From positions 124,001 to 188,000 of the forward strand of contig JAMWBK010000013.1 in NCBI GenBank assembly GCA_029953675.1: a stretch of 64,000 nt of DNA, given 5' to 3'. Position numbers and translations under genes: made by a program. The notes beneath the pieces were generated by a model. That model had not been told where the DNA came from, made no database searches, and worked only from the letters and a program-made list of their open reading frames with translations. Positions 33,113 to 44,150 of the stretch are shown here, piece by piece; position 1 is the first letter of the stretch, and the number at the start of each line of letters is the position of its first letter. Origin of the DNA: Rhodosorus marinus (taxonomy: Eukaryota; Rhodophyta; Stylonematophyceae; Stylonematales; Stylonemataceae).

Positions 33113-33991
33113 GAAGGTGTACATCGCGAGACCTCCAACAACAAAGCAGCATTCATCAGCTACAACAAAACAATTCAAAACGTGTAAAGAGGGAGAGTTG
33201 GTCTGAGCGCTCACGGAGTTGTTCGACGCTCGTGTCCCCGCGGCTTGATGTGCTTCTACATCTTTTTCTGTTTCTTTTAGTGTAGCCCTCAGCAAATATG
33301 CTGGGAAATGGGCACGATGATCTAGTCCACTTTGACCATTCGGAACAAGCTTTTCTGTCCAAAGCAACTGAGGCTTTGTTTGTTTACTCAAAAAAAAGTC
33401 AACCCTCCCCACCCTCCCCCAGTTTCTTCCTTTTGATGGGGTCTGCGATCTGTCATCTGCACCACCGGGGCTAAGTCTTGTTGTATTTTAGAGCAGAAGT
33501 ATAACGCGATTGTCCTCTACTGTTGCCAACCTCTTGAGCACCTCCTCCTGGCATAAATGCTTTCCTTTTACGCCATCAACTGTATTAACGTCACCCCTTT
33601 CATTCCGGAATTTTCGCTCGCAAATGGGGAACGCTCCCACCGCATTTCTCTACCAGTGACAACCACTCGGCCAACTATTCTTCGGTTAAATACTCCAAAT
33701 TTATCCACGTCTCTCCCACACTCTGGTCTGCAGGCACAGAGAGGAAGGACGCTGTTACCGTGTCTGTCTACCTGCACAACCACTCGGCCATCTCCTCGCT
33801 GGATAAATGCTCTTTGAAGGAAGCAAAGGCGCGCGGAGCTGTGTTCATGCTTCACCAGCTCTCTGGCTCGTCGCGTGCAGCCGAACTCTCCTGGGTCGCG
33901 GTCGCTTGGGTTGTGCTACTTAGTTTCATTTCTGAAGTTGTACAAGAACACCATCGTCTGAGTGTAAGCCGCAGGGTTTTCTTCGCGCTGT
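33109..33991. other. Intergenic between THOC3 and bystin
   Basis: Both strands have short open frames around 33560-33860, but none has an identifiable domain. This probably contains the 3' UTR of bystin. A 12-nt TGACAACCACTC-like core recurs near 33657 and 33777. Confidence 0.4.
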
Positions 33992-35635
33992 TTACGAGCT
34001 GGTCATCTCCATCGCGACGGCGTTAGCGTCGGGATCCTGAGCTTCTCCACGGGAGCGCGTGCTGAAGAGCTCTCTACGAATCTCTGGTGTAATGCCGGAA
34101 TGGAACTGCTTCCTCATCAGCAGCTTCAGCCTGTTCTTCTGCTCCCTGGTGATCACGGATTTGTACCTCTGAGCAAACGTCAGCAACGATCGATGCCAGA
34201 GCACAGGAAGCTGTCTTTCCTCCGACTCCATCTTCACAAAGTGATCAACGAGCCCGTCCACCACCTTATACGGCAGCGCATATTTCTTATCCAGCAGAAC
34301 CCTAATAAATATTGACGTCGCACCCGAGTACCACATCGTCGACAGCCGCATCAACGCCGCCGCAGAGTGCAGCAGCGGAACAGACACCTTCGCCACCACC
34401 GATCCAAATATCGTCGCCTCGTGAAGCGTGCAACTCCCGTCCTCACACAACGGAAATATCACCCCCTTGAAAAACGCCTTCGGCTTGTACAGCGCCTTCT
34501 TCATCGCCTATTCCACCCCAAAAGACCACAACCAAAACGCTAAGCAAACAATACATAGAATACGCCCCGGGCCTCTTGGCCCGGCCTCTCTTGGCCCGGC
34601 CTAGCTTGGCCCGGGCAAGCTGTCCTCGGGCCATAGAGAGGGCCTGAGGCCAGAGAGGGGGTCCGAGGTAAAGAGGGGAGGAGTAGGGCTATTTCGCTTC
34701 TCTAAGTTGGTAAATGGGATCTGGAAGGGATTACCTGGTAGATGCTAAAGTGCAGTTTCTTATTTCGTTCGATGTCATCTCTTGCGCGTGGGAGGAGGAC
34801 TTCATTGTAGAACTTCTGAGCCTGTTTTTCGTCTAGATTTGAGGCGAAGAGTCTTGTGGCGACGAAGACGGAGGCGGGGGACCACTCCATGGGGTTGGTG
34901 AGCCAGACGAGCCGCTCCCAGTTGGAGCAGTTTGGAATGACTTTGAACGCTTTGGGAACTTTTCCGGTAGTGTACTTCTTCATCACTTCGCCGACTCTGT
35001 TTTTTTTTTTTTTAACGGTTGGAGGGGGGAGAGCAGGAGAAGTAGCGCGTTCGGTTAGAGTGGATTTTTGGGTACTTTGGAGGCGGGTAGCATTGACCGG
35101 CTCACCCTCTATAAACTTCGACAACTTTGGCATGAGTAGGATCTTCCGGAGCAGGATTTTCCGCGTCGAGCCTTTTCCTTTCAGCCTCCTCGAACTTTTC
35201 CTGGATAATATCCGCGATGGTTCGGCCTTGGCCGGTCCTCATCCCAAACATTGCCAGGGCCCGCTCATCTTCTTCGGTAATCTGAGTCTCATCCAGGTAG
35301 TCAAATTCTTCCTCCTCAAACTCCTCCTCCTCAACCTCTTCCTCATCCTCCTCCTCATCAGACGAAAGGTCAAAAACAACCTTCTTCCCTCCACCCACCT
35401 CAGCGCCCTCCTCCTCCCCACTCCCCTCACTAACAAGCTGCGCCTTCGCCTGCTTCAGAACTTTCATAGTCATTGCAGCATCCAGTACCTCCTCCCTCCC
35501 ATCCTCCTCATCAGAACCCTCCATACTTCTCTTCCTTCTCTTCTTATCCACTACCTCAACACCCTCATCCCCAAGTCCAGCACCGTGACCCTCACCCCTA
35601 CCCCCAATCCTCCTCACCCTCTTCTTCAACTTCAT
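33992..35635 (-). CDS. BYSL: Bystin (Enp1), 40S ribosome biogenesis factor
   Basis: Bystin/Enp1 binds pre-40S particles and is needed for 18S rRNA maturation, in nucleolus and cytoplasm. Exons: complement(35106..35635), complement(34735..34996) and complement(33992..34507), 435 aa, the usual family size. The N-terminal third is basic then very acidic (Glu/Asp runs), as in orthologues. The conserved core is clear: VVEVYRGVGEVMKKYTTGKVP restored across intron 1, PKAFKVIPNCSNWERLVWLT, NPMEWSPASVFVATRLFASN, LLPRARDDIERNKKLHFSIYQ joined to AMKKALYKPKAFFKGVIFPL, then CTLHEATIFGSVVAKVSVP and KKYALPYKVVDGLVDHF. Intron 1 has a 13-nt A run beside the acceptor. Intron 2 carries a CCCGGCCT-type minisatellite. 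The start is the ATG at 35635. Confidence 0.95.
34565..34625 (+). repeat. TTGGCCCGG minisatellite in bystin intron 2
   Basis: Four imperfect copies of CTCTTGGCCCGGC or CTAGCTTGGCCCGG in tandem. The run lies wholly within the 227-bp intron at 34508-34734 and is followed by GGCCATAGAGAGGGCC-like inverted sequence. Confidence 0.8.
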
Positions 35636-35777
35636 CCTCAAACAAGTCAATCAAATCAACTCCTTCCAGTTCTCCCTCAAAAATATTCAACACTGTCCTT
35701 CCAACGGAGAAACCCAAAAGTTCGCATTCATTCACACCGTCTCTCCACCTCTCCCACCCCCAACCATCGCCAGCGCA

Positions 35778-36460
35778 CCGGCCGTCGTCAAGGCTCTAAT
35801 GCCGAAGCAAAGCGAAGGGAAGCAATAAGCAGCGGTTTCGCCGCTGCAAGGTCGGGCCAAGTGGCTGTTTTGATCAGCATTGGGAATGCTATGTAGGTGG
35901 GATGGTAGGTATAGGCAGCGGTAGCCGCCTAAGCGGCTGCCCTACATATACTCTCCTCCTCCCACAACCCAAACATGACCGTCGTCACTGGCTTCGTCAA
36001 GCTACCACTGCTGAGCCACCGCTGAGGGACGGCGTAAGCAGGTGGTAAGGGATGAATCCTGTTCGTGGAAGCCGACGGTTCACTGGCGGTTTTGATCAGT
36101 ATTGGGAATGTGCCTGTAGGTGGGATGGTAGCTATATGCGGTGTTCGATGGCTAAGCAGCTGTCCTACACAGTCTCTCCTCCGGCCCCAACCCAAACATT
36201 GTCCCATCCACCTGGCGTCGTCAAGCTATCAATGCTGACGCAATGACAGGAAACAATTGGCTGAGGCTTCGCCGCTGCTGCAGTGATGAAGTGGGTTGGT
36301 GAAAGGCTACGGGTCACGGGCTGTTTTGATCAGTAGTGGGAAGGTGGTGTGGCTAGGATGGTAGGTTGAGGCAGCGGCGTCCGCTTAAGCCACTGCCTGC
36401 ACACACGCTCTCCTCCTCTCCAAACCAAACATGACCATCGTCACGGGCTCTGGGCCGACT
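35778..36460 (+). repeat. Three tandem repeats of about 225 bp with internal dyads
   Basis: Three units of 222-234 bp, marked by TGATCAG at 35871, 36093 and 36327. Each contains GTCAAGCT, then TTTTGATCAG(C/T)A-TGGGAA, GG(G/A)ATGGTAG, a GC-rich palindromic block, CTCTCCTCC and CCAAAC(C)CAAACAT. In unit 1 the block holds AGCCGC-CTAA-GCGGCT (35923-35938), a perfect stem; units 2 and 3 keep weaker versions. The array starts about 140 bp before the bystin ATG, so it forms part of the shared upstream region of bystin and the two-helix protein gene. Confidence 0.85.
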
Positions 36461-36892
36461 TTTAGCCGGAATAGAAGCAGTTGGGGGACGTACTGGAGCT
36501 TTCCTTGCCTGCCCGTTGGAATTGGTATTTAAGATCCCGAGTACGGATTTGATGATCTCAATACACCTCGGCAATCGAAACTAAACCGTTGGGCTTGGTT
36601 TTGCCGAGGGGAGAGGATATGTAGTCAGAGAACAGGTAGGAAACGGTTTTGTTCGTTGAAGTTCGTCAACAGGCCCGTATTTGGATGGCAACCATCCCAT
36701 TCCCTACCTGTCCAGGGTTTGTTAGTCCCGTTAGCACAGTGGCTTCGCTAGAGTAGTACGTATTTTCCCCCGAAATCATCGCGAAAAAGGGAATATGCGG
36801 AACCGCTTCGAGGGAAGGGGTGTTGGCTTCGTGCTTGCGCGAAGGAAAGAGAAGAGCTGCTCTATTGCGTTGAAAGTGTCTTGGAGAGACAA

Positions 36893-37612
36893 ATGGCTCG
36901 ACTCCAACGGCTTCGAAGGAGCGTCGTGGCGATGAGAGATGATGCCTGGGCGACTTTTGAGGAGCACCGGCTATTTCTATCTGTTGCCGGATCCGTCCTG
37001 ACTGCTTTGGGCGCACTGTATACGTACGAGCATAGGAGGTTCCAGCAGCATGAGCTTGAGAAGAAGATTGCTTCGTTGGAGGTTCGAAAGCCGTCATATT
37101 CTTTCCTCTTCTTTCAATCACGCCGGGCCACTCTCGTTGAAAAACTGTCCTTGTCTTGATTTCTAGGAAGAGCATCAGCACCACCATGCGAGCGGAAGGT
37201 TTCACAGGGTGAAGTTGATAACAAAGTTTGCCTTCCCGATGATAACGGTGGCAGGAATTGTCGGGTACGTTATTGGATTTAGAACAGGACACGCTGCCGG
37301 AGCAAGAAGGCAGGCGAGTGATGTCGTAGCCGGGAAGAAGGCACTTCAAAAGCTTGAAGGGGAGCAGTTACAGAGGTTAGTACGAAATACTCGGTTTGTC
37401 CTTCTCCAGTGTGTGTGTTTGATAACAAACCGCGAGCAACCCCCTATCCCCCGCAAAACAGGATACTTGTTGCAAAAGCTCGACTCCAACCTAATCAGAT
37501 CCGAAAACGAGTACTCGAGAGACTCAGAAGTCGACGGAAGAAAGAGCCCGCTGGGAGCTCTCCAACCCTTCCAATGATTCCTGCGACATCTGCAAAGAAA
37601 GCCGCCCCATGA
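36893..37612 (+). CDS. Small two-helix membrane protein, unrecognised
   Basis: 182 aa in three exons: 36893..37081, 37167..37375 and 37462..37612 (junctions LE/EEHQHHH and QR/ILVAKARL). It has a basic N-terminus, a membrane segment at about 28-47, a charged coil-like linker rich in His, Gln and Glu, a second helix (about 81-100, PMITVAGIVGYVIGFRTGHA), another coil and a Lys/Arg-rich tail. It could be a mitochondrial or plastid envelope protein. The donor of intron 1 (GTTCGA) is weak, so that join is less certain. The last exon overlaps the 3' end of the PPR gene on the other strand by 89 bp. No family recognised. Confidence 0.6.
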
Positions 37613-39765
37613 ACTCCGAAGGATTTCCGGGCTTATCTCCGCTCCTCCACCTCTCTTCGCTTTCTTTGATGAGATCCTCAAGCTCCTGAGGATGGCGGCA
37701 GTCAGGAGATCTGAGGAAATCGTACAGCGAAGCGGTGGCTTTACGCCTTTCCTCCTCTCGCATCCCGGAAACGAGCAACTCGTAGCCCTGCCAGTCCGGG
37801 ACGTATCCCCGCCTTACCATCTCGCAAAAGCTCGAGATGGCCTGGCTTGAGTTTCGCTGTAGTCGATGGATGCCAATGTCGACCTTGATAGAAGCGGTAT
37901 GTGGAGTAAGATCGTCAGGGTTGGCGTCCACGCCTCGGAGGACGGGCATCGTACGTGTCCCCGCGCTACATACCCAGTAGGAACTCCTGTTGGGGGGGAC
38001 TCCGTAGCGTTTCATTTCGGATAGAGTTGACCGGGCTTCCGCAAGTCTACGAAGCCTTGCATACACTGCAGCGAGCGAGCTGAAAAGGTCCGGCGTTGGA
38101 TGCATTTGTCGACTCCTGAGGAACTCTTGAACGGCAAGAATCTCTCCTACCATGTTGTGTCTAGCATAGCCGTCTATCATGATACTTGCTGTCACCGCAT
38201 CTGGCCTCTTAAAGGGACGAGACCTGGTCCACCTGCCAATTCGCGGTTGGGGAGCTCAGCCGTCGGTATTCCATTGAACAACCGTCTGCGCTGTTGATCA
38301 GTCGGTCCAAGCGCACCGGTCGAAGATTCTTGAGGCCGCGTCGAGTCCTTCCTGGCCGTTGTCCTTTGTGAGTCCGGATATCAGCGCATCCTGCGAGCTC
38401 CGTTCCGTTTCCACGCCAAATGTTTTGAGACTTCCCTCGTAGGTTCGAATAGCCGCTTTTAAATTGCCGCTTGCACAGTACGCGGTGATCAGTGCGTCCA
38501 GGTACGCTGGTGTCAATGTTTCGGTAAGCGTCTTGAGCACATTCCTCACGTGATGTACGTCTCCAAGACGGGCGTAAACGTTCAGAATTGCCTCGTTTAC
38601 TCCATGAGTTAAATCGATCTTCTCGTCCCTTGCACGCAGGTATACGTCGCGAGCTTGCTCGAAGCAACCTACAGCGAGCAATCCGATCCTTAGACACCAC
38701 GGACTGCCGCAGTGGCTTTTCGCACGCGAGTCCCTCGAATGGAGTTGGGAGGCATTTACCAAACGACGCCAGGGAACGAATACCTGCTTCGTACAGTTCC
38801 GACTTTTGCAAAGACCACGTCTTCTCGCCGACGTCGCTGACAAGCTCCTTGAACGCTCCAAAATGCTTCCTCCGCAAGTACATTTTCATGAGGCTTTGCA
38901 ACCCAGCGGATTTCGTCGGGACTCCGCGCTTCCGTGCTAGCTCAAGGACACTCTCGGCCTGATTGAGGTCGTTCATTTCTTCGAAAGCCTCGAGGAGCAC
39001 GCGGTACACATGACTCGGCGTTTTCGTTCCTATCAACGGAACGACCATTCAGAAAACGCAACCAGGTTCGGACAGCTTTTTTGACCAGGTCTTGACGACA
39101 GGTTGGTCTACTTTTCGGGCACCTCGAGAGCTCATAAAGTCGAGAACCTTGAGACACGCGTCAACGTTCCTCGCTTCCGCGTACGCGCAGGCGACCTCCT
39201 CGAAAAAGATCGTATTGGTCGGAATCTTGCCATCGATCCCATCATGGCATAGCCTGTCCAACTCTTGGAGCTGTCCATACCTACTGAGCACCGATACCAC
39301 GAGAGCCATGGTCTGTCCACACGGTGGGGAAAGGGTGGAGTGGATTCTGAACGCCTCGATAAACCCATAGATCTGTTAAGTTCCAGTATTCGTTAAGATA
39401 CTTGCTCTAAGCTGCAGTTGCTTGGCTTGCGTAGTTGTTCCTACATCACCGTCCCGTACGAACGCAACATACACTGTTTGCCACATCTTCAGAGTTGGAG
39501 GGACTCCATAATGGTCCTTGTAGGTTCTAACATGCGTCAGAAGCCTGCGCGGCTTCTCTAAGCCGGAGTGGGCCTCGACGATGTCCTCCATCTCGTTTGT
39601 CGACAGCGTTCTTCCTCGACGTTCAGATTCTTCAACGCTCTTTCGCAACCTCCGCACTGCCACCAACTTGTCATGGCGCATCGAATCACTGAGGAAGCTT
39701 CTCGTTCCAGTCCTCTCCGGAGATCTCAGTGCGTGCTTCATCCAGAGTGACATACGATGGCTCAT
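37524..39765 (-). CDS. Pentatricopeptide-repeat (PPR) protein
   Basis: Probable organelle RNA-binding protein. Six exons: complement(39445..39765), (39063..39372), (38760..39029), (38317..38668), (37974..38232) and (37524..37883), 623 aa; introns are 33-114 nt and frame is kept at each join. Helical PPR units are recognisable, for example MALVVSVLSRYGQLQELDRL, VACAYAEARNVDACLKVLDF, AFEEMNDLNQAESVLELARK, ILNVYARLGDVHHVRNVLKT, ALITAYCASGNLKAAIRTYE, VTASIMIDGYARHNMVGEIL and SLAAVYARLRRLAEARSTLS. The basic N-terminus could be a targeting peptide. The last intron (37884-37973) is 90 nt, a multiple of three with no stop, so both spliced and retained forms would be in frame. No DYW or SMR domain is seen. 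The start is the ATG at 39765. Confidence 0.8.
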
Positions 39766-41890
39766 CTTGAAAAGGTCGGATTCTCGCTCAAAAACTACAA
39801 AGGCGGGGAAAGATAGATGCTACTAGGTCCTGTGCAGCTAAAAGCCTGGAGATCTCTCAGCCGCTCCCAAACGCTCTATGTATCACTAGCCAAGATTTCT
39901 CCCTTCTTCAACACTCCCCACGAACGAAGACCCCGTTTTCCTCACGTTTTGGCCGGATCGATCAGCAAGGCGTCTCTCGTCATTCCTATTGACATAAAAC
40001 GTTTCGCAATCATTCGTCAGGTATCTAGACCCTGCAAAATCATTCACCATTCAATAAACAGGGGAGGATGCGACTTGTTAGTCGCGAGTTGTGATTGGCT
40101 GATCAACACGAACGTTCAGGGGTCATCTTGGCCCTGGTAAAAGTTTTCGTAATTTAGCTGTGCTTCGGTACCATAGGCCACCCGGATTTCGAAACGATGA
40201 TTGGCCAAATTGTCGATGACGGGTAACGCTTTAACTGGAGAGCTCCCTAGTGGAGCGCCTAGAGAGAGGTTAAGGTGTCGATCAACGGGTTACGAAAACC
40301 CTAGTAGGTTGGACACATACGGTTTTTTTTGATACATTCCACGCGCCTGCCTGATCAAGTCGAACGAGAACCTGTGGCACGATCCGGCACCGCACCGGGC
40401 GTGACCTACTTGAGTGGAATTGGCCTGCAAGTCCAGAGCGGCCCTCCCCGGCAACTGATCGGTCTGCTTCCGCAGTCGACTTAAACCGTCTCGACGCATA
40501 AATGACACAAACGTGTCGTCGTGGTGGTCTCATACTTGGACTCCCTGCATACTTCCGGCCGTTTGGGCCGTATAGGTGGCCTCGCAAGACATGGCTGGCC
40601 TTTTCAAAAAGGACGGGAGAGTTTCCCAAGGATCAGGCCAGTTTTTTCAGAGTGAAAACTACCCTAGTGCGACGCCATCGTCCATGGTGGAGGTGCCGCC
40701 CACCACGTAGGTCGAGCAAAATGTCAACGAGTACCACGACGCCTTGTCCGACCCGGAAGATTTCATCCCTGGCGCCTTGAGGCGTATGGAAGCCTAACTG
40801 GGTCACAAACCTTGCGGAATCTGTGCAGCCACTTGGTAATAGGCCCAAAGCGACTGCATGGATCGACGGCTTCCTTGAATTGAACCACCGCGTGGTGCTT
40901 TGGTGGCCGGATCGCTCTCAGAACCAGTGCCCTAGATTCAAACCTTGCACAAAAGATGGGGTCGTTCACCCTCTAGTGATTCTCCATATGAGAGGTGAAA
41001 TAAAGGCATCGGATCCAGAACGAAAGTCTCAGCAACCCGATCAGAGACTCTGAGTTGAATAGATCCAATTCTCGAGCCATCAAACGTTTGGGTGTTACAC
41101 TATGATAAGCAGCTGCGGAATAATGGCTGCGGGCTCGTCCCTGCTTATTAACTCCTGAACTAGAGCTTTCTTTTTGTAGTTTCATGAAAGATACGATCTG
41201 TTCTCGTCTCATATGTAGCCTTCCAGCTGCATCGAGAACGAAGTGATCAGGAGATCTATCTCGGCTGGGAAACACGATTTGACTCAGGATTGCCCCGGTC
41301 AGACGTGACTCGCTCGTCTGTCACGCAAGAAGTTGATCTTCTTTTGTTGCAATGGACGAACAACGTACGATATTGTATGGAACTAGCAATTTCCCTCTCC
41401 AAGAGATCCGCGTACGACCTGCAGCGCAACAAGGAGATGTGGCTGCCGATGTCAACTAAAGCAATTCTACGGAAAAAGCCCACCCAAGGCCAGTTCTCTG
41501 TTGGAAACCGGAGATGTCATTCACAATGATCTTATCGGAATTGAAAATCGCCCATACCCCACAAGCTCAGGTTCTTGCAGAAAGCGGCTGAAAAAAAATA
41601 GCAGACAATAAATAGCTCCTTATTACATGTGGAGGGATCCAAAAAATCTCAGTCGCTTGCTAGAAAAATCCAAGCTCACTTAACCGGTGAACAGATTTTA
41701 TCGTTCTCCACCACCCCCACCTCCACTAGAGGGTAGACAAAACATAACAACTCAATTTACGCGCGCTATCCCTGCGATAATTTATCGGAGTTATGGCCGG
41801 CATATCTTTCAAAAAAAACTAATCATAGGGGGAGGGAGGGGGAATGCCGCTCGCACAAGTGTGCCCATAACGAACAACATGAAACCAAAA
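39766..41890. other. Gene-poor interval before the retrotransposon fragments
   Basis: Balanced base composition with several 60-115-codon open frames on both strands (40.28-40.97 kb and 41.0-41.5 kb), none with a recognisable domain. They might be remnants of a mobile element or gene. Confidence 0.35.
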
Positions 41891-42331
41891 TCGAATCGGA
41901 GCTGCCTCGATCAACTTCGGCTACTGAGTCCCCCAGGATGGATTACAGACCTCCTGGTCTCGGACGCAGCCACCTAGTTCTCAGAATATGTGGATCTCGC
42001 TATCACTTGCCCAGTGCCAACTACCTATCTTCCATCCGCCGCCCGTCAGCGACAGAAGGGACGACGGTACGTCGAGAGCATGCCCAGCCTCGCCCTGCGC
42101 CGAGGAAAGGATGCAAAGGTTTCAGCCTTTCATCGTGGAGCTTGGAGTGGGTTGAAATATGTCTACTGACCATCCCGGTTCAGGCTCGCTTTTTGCCGAT
42201 ATTTCTAAGCTAGCCGAGGCTCAATACCACCGCCTTGGCTTGCAAGCTTTTGTTCTACCGTACTGACTCAAATGACCCCCAAATCTCCCCCACCCCACCC
42301 CGGAACCCTGCGTAACGCTTGAGGCTATGCT
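41890..42331 (+). mobile_element. Decayed non-LTR retrotransposon 3' fragment, copy 1
   Basis: Translating across stops and frameshifts gives the same series of motifs as copy 2: ESELPRS, ITDLLVSDAA, YVDLAITCPV, SAARQ, a (K/R)GRRYVESM core, and an end like RLGLQAF...LPY. The 3' end is TGCGTAACGCTTGAGGCTAT at 42309-42328. Frame breaks make it a pseudo-copy. Copy 2 begins directly after this end. Confidence 0.75.
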
Positions 42332-43227
42332 TTCTTCTACGCTCACACAGTCATGCTCAATTCTCCTCTCACGCCGCCTACCACTGCCGCTCGTCTCCGC
42401 GGCATGGGAGGCCACCTCTCGCACTTGTGGTTAACCACTCTACCGTCGTCATTGAGTCATCGTCTCGATGCTTTCCAGTTCCGTTCTGCCGCACGGATCT
42501 ATCTCGGTTTGCCACAGGCTCCGTGGCACTCTAATCGGCCGTCTTTCTGTCAGGGATGTGAGAGCCGGATTGACGCTTGTGGCTACCACTTCCTGGGTTC
42601 CTGCGGACTGTTGCGAGGTCTCCGTACGAGGCGTCACACTCGCCTCAAGTACATCCTCAGCGAATTTTTGACTCGGATAGGGCATACGGTTGAGGTTGAG
42701 TCGGAACTGCCCAGATCAATCTCGGACTCTGCACCGCCCCGTTGTATAGCCGATCTCCTCGTCTCTGACGCTGCTGCCAGACGCTCAACATATGTGGACC
42801 TTGCGATTACCTGCCCCGTGGCCAGCGCCCACCTCACCGCAGCCGCCCGCCGCCGGGGGGCCGCGGCTTCAGCCCTTCGAAGAGTTAAGGAACGACGGTA
42901 TGCTGAGAGCATGGCCAGTCTGCCTTGCGCTGAGGGTCGCTCTCACCGGTTCCAGCCATTCATTGTGGAAAGCTTTGGTCACGTCGATAAGTCGGGTTTA
43001 GAGTGGTTGCGGAAATGTTTTGCTGAGCATCCTACTGAATATTTGGCGCTCTTGAGGCGTTTAAGTGTCTCCCTTTGGCGATATTCCAGCGACATGCTTT
43101 CCGAGGCGCGCCATCGGCGCCTGGGGTTGCATACTTCCCTCCCTAGTTATTAGTTCATCTTCACGCCTTGCGTAGCGCTTCAGGCTATGCTAGTAAAGTC
43201 CAGTAAAGTCCAGTAAAGTCAAGTAAA
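42332..43227 (+). mobile_element. Non-LTR retrotransposon 3' fragment with restriction-like endonuclease domain, copy 2
   Basis: The most intact copy, with a 266-codon open frame at 42353-43153. It encodes a zinc-knuckle-like CQGC...H-x4-C motif, RHTRLKYILSEFL, a PD-(D/E)xK-like core (ADLLVSDAA, then STYVDLAITCP), AAASALRRVKERRYAESM and FQPFIVESFGHVDKSG. That order is typical of the C-terminal endonuclease of R2/NeSL-type non-LTR elements. No reverse transcriptase is present upstream, so the copy is 5'-truncated. The 3' UTR ends TTGCGTAGCGCTTCAGGCTA...TGCT and is followed by a short tandem run of AGTAAAGTCC (43192-43227), as at the tails of many such elements. Confidence 0.8.
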
Positions 43228-43629
43228 CGGCATCAAAACCACCTCATCCCGCCCCGTCACCCTGAACTACTTTTGGTCGGTAAGGCTAACCACCAAAAAC
43301 AATCCAGCCATAAACAATAGAAAAACAATTTGCACTCAAAAATATGTTTGCATTTTATTATACATTTTTATTATACCAAATCAAAAGGTCCAAAATTAGC
43401 AATCCAAACCTCCACGCCAAAACACATTCTTGCAAATGTGGACGTTATTACACATAAATTGATCCTCAGATAGTATGCTAGTACGAGATAATTCTAATAA
43501 AAACAATATTTCATTTTTGTACTATGTACAAACGATAGTATTGTCTTCCAATAATAGCAATTGTCAAGAAAAAAATTCATTAAAAAAACTTACAGTATAG
43601 CGTTTATTTATTGTTCTATTCTTGTTCCT

Positions 43630-44150
43630 CTTTTTGACAAAATTTGGTCGCCTGGGTGTGCGTCCAGCGTTCCTGAATTCAGTGGGCGATTTGAGTGCGT
43701 AGTTGTGTTTGGCCTCTTGTGGGAAGGTTCAGGGGGCGCAGATTTGTCGGCATACGCGGCTTAACCGTTTACTGGTCCGCTGCCTTTGTTCTTGGGAGCT
43801 CGGCACGGACGGGGAAGTGGAGTGTGGGAGTCCCTCTGACAGTCGGCAGTGGCTGATGAGGGTGGCCCGGTTGTGCGTGGGGGTGGCGGACCTGATGGTG
43901 ACAGATCTGAGTGCCTGTCGAAGTGAGTATATCTAAATTTCTCTTCATTTTCCCTAGACGATCAGGGTACACCTTCCTAACTCCGCTCGGCGCCGTGGAG
44001 CTGCAGCTCGGGTCAATGCGGCAAAATTGAAAGAACCTCAGTACGCTGCGGCGATGTTACACACCACGCGACTCGGCATTGTCAGATCGGCTTGTTCCAC
44101 TTCATCATCGAGTGCTTTGGCTTGGTTGATAGTGTAGGTTCTACACTTCG
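43630..44150 (+). mobile_element. Highly decayed non-LTR retrotransposon fragment, copy 3
   Basis: Across stops and a frameshift the plus strand reads RHTRLNRLL, GVADLMVTDLSACRSEY, then SARRRGAAARVNAAKLKEPQ and YAAAM, collinear with copy 2 but much more diverged. No 3' tail is recognisable. It shows that the element family has been here for a long time. Confidence 0.65.

Noticed and set aside
34856-35896. 346-codon plus-strand open frame
   Set aside because: It is antisense to bystin, whose conserved protein is certain; the plus translation is Leu/Pro/Ser-rich, as expected from the complement of an acidic region.
36666-37349. 227-codon minus-strand open frame
   Set aside because: Antisense to the two-helix membrane protein gene, whose spliced frame is better supported.
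40282-41529. Several open frames on both strands suggestive of a gag-pol relic
   Set aside because: No protease, integrase, RT or zinc-knuckle motif could be identified, so no element is called.
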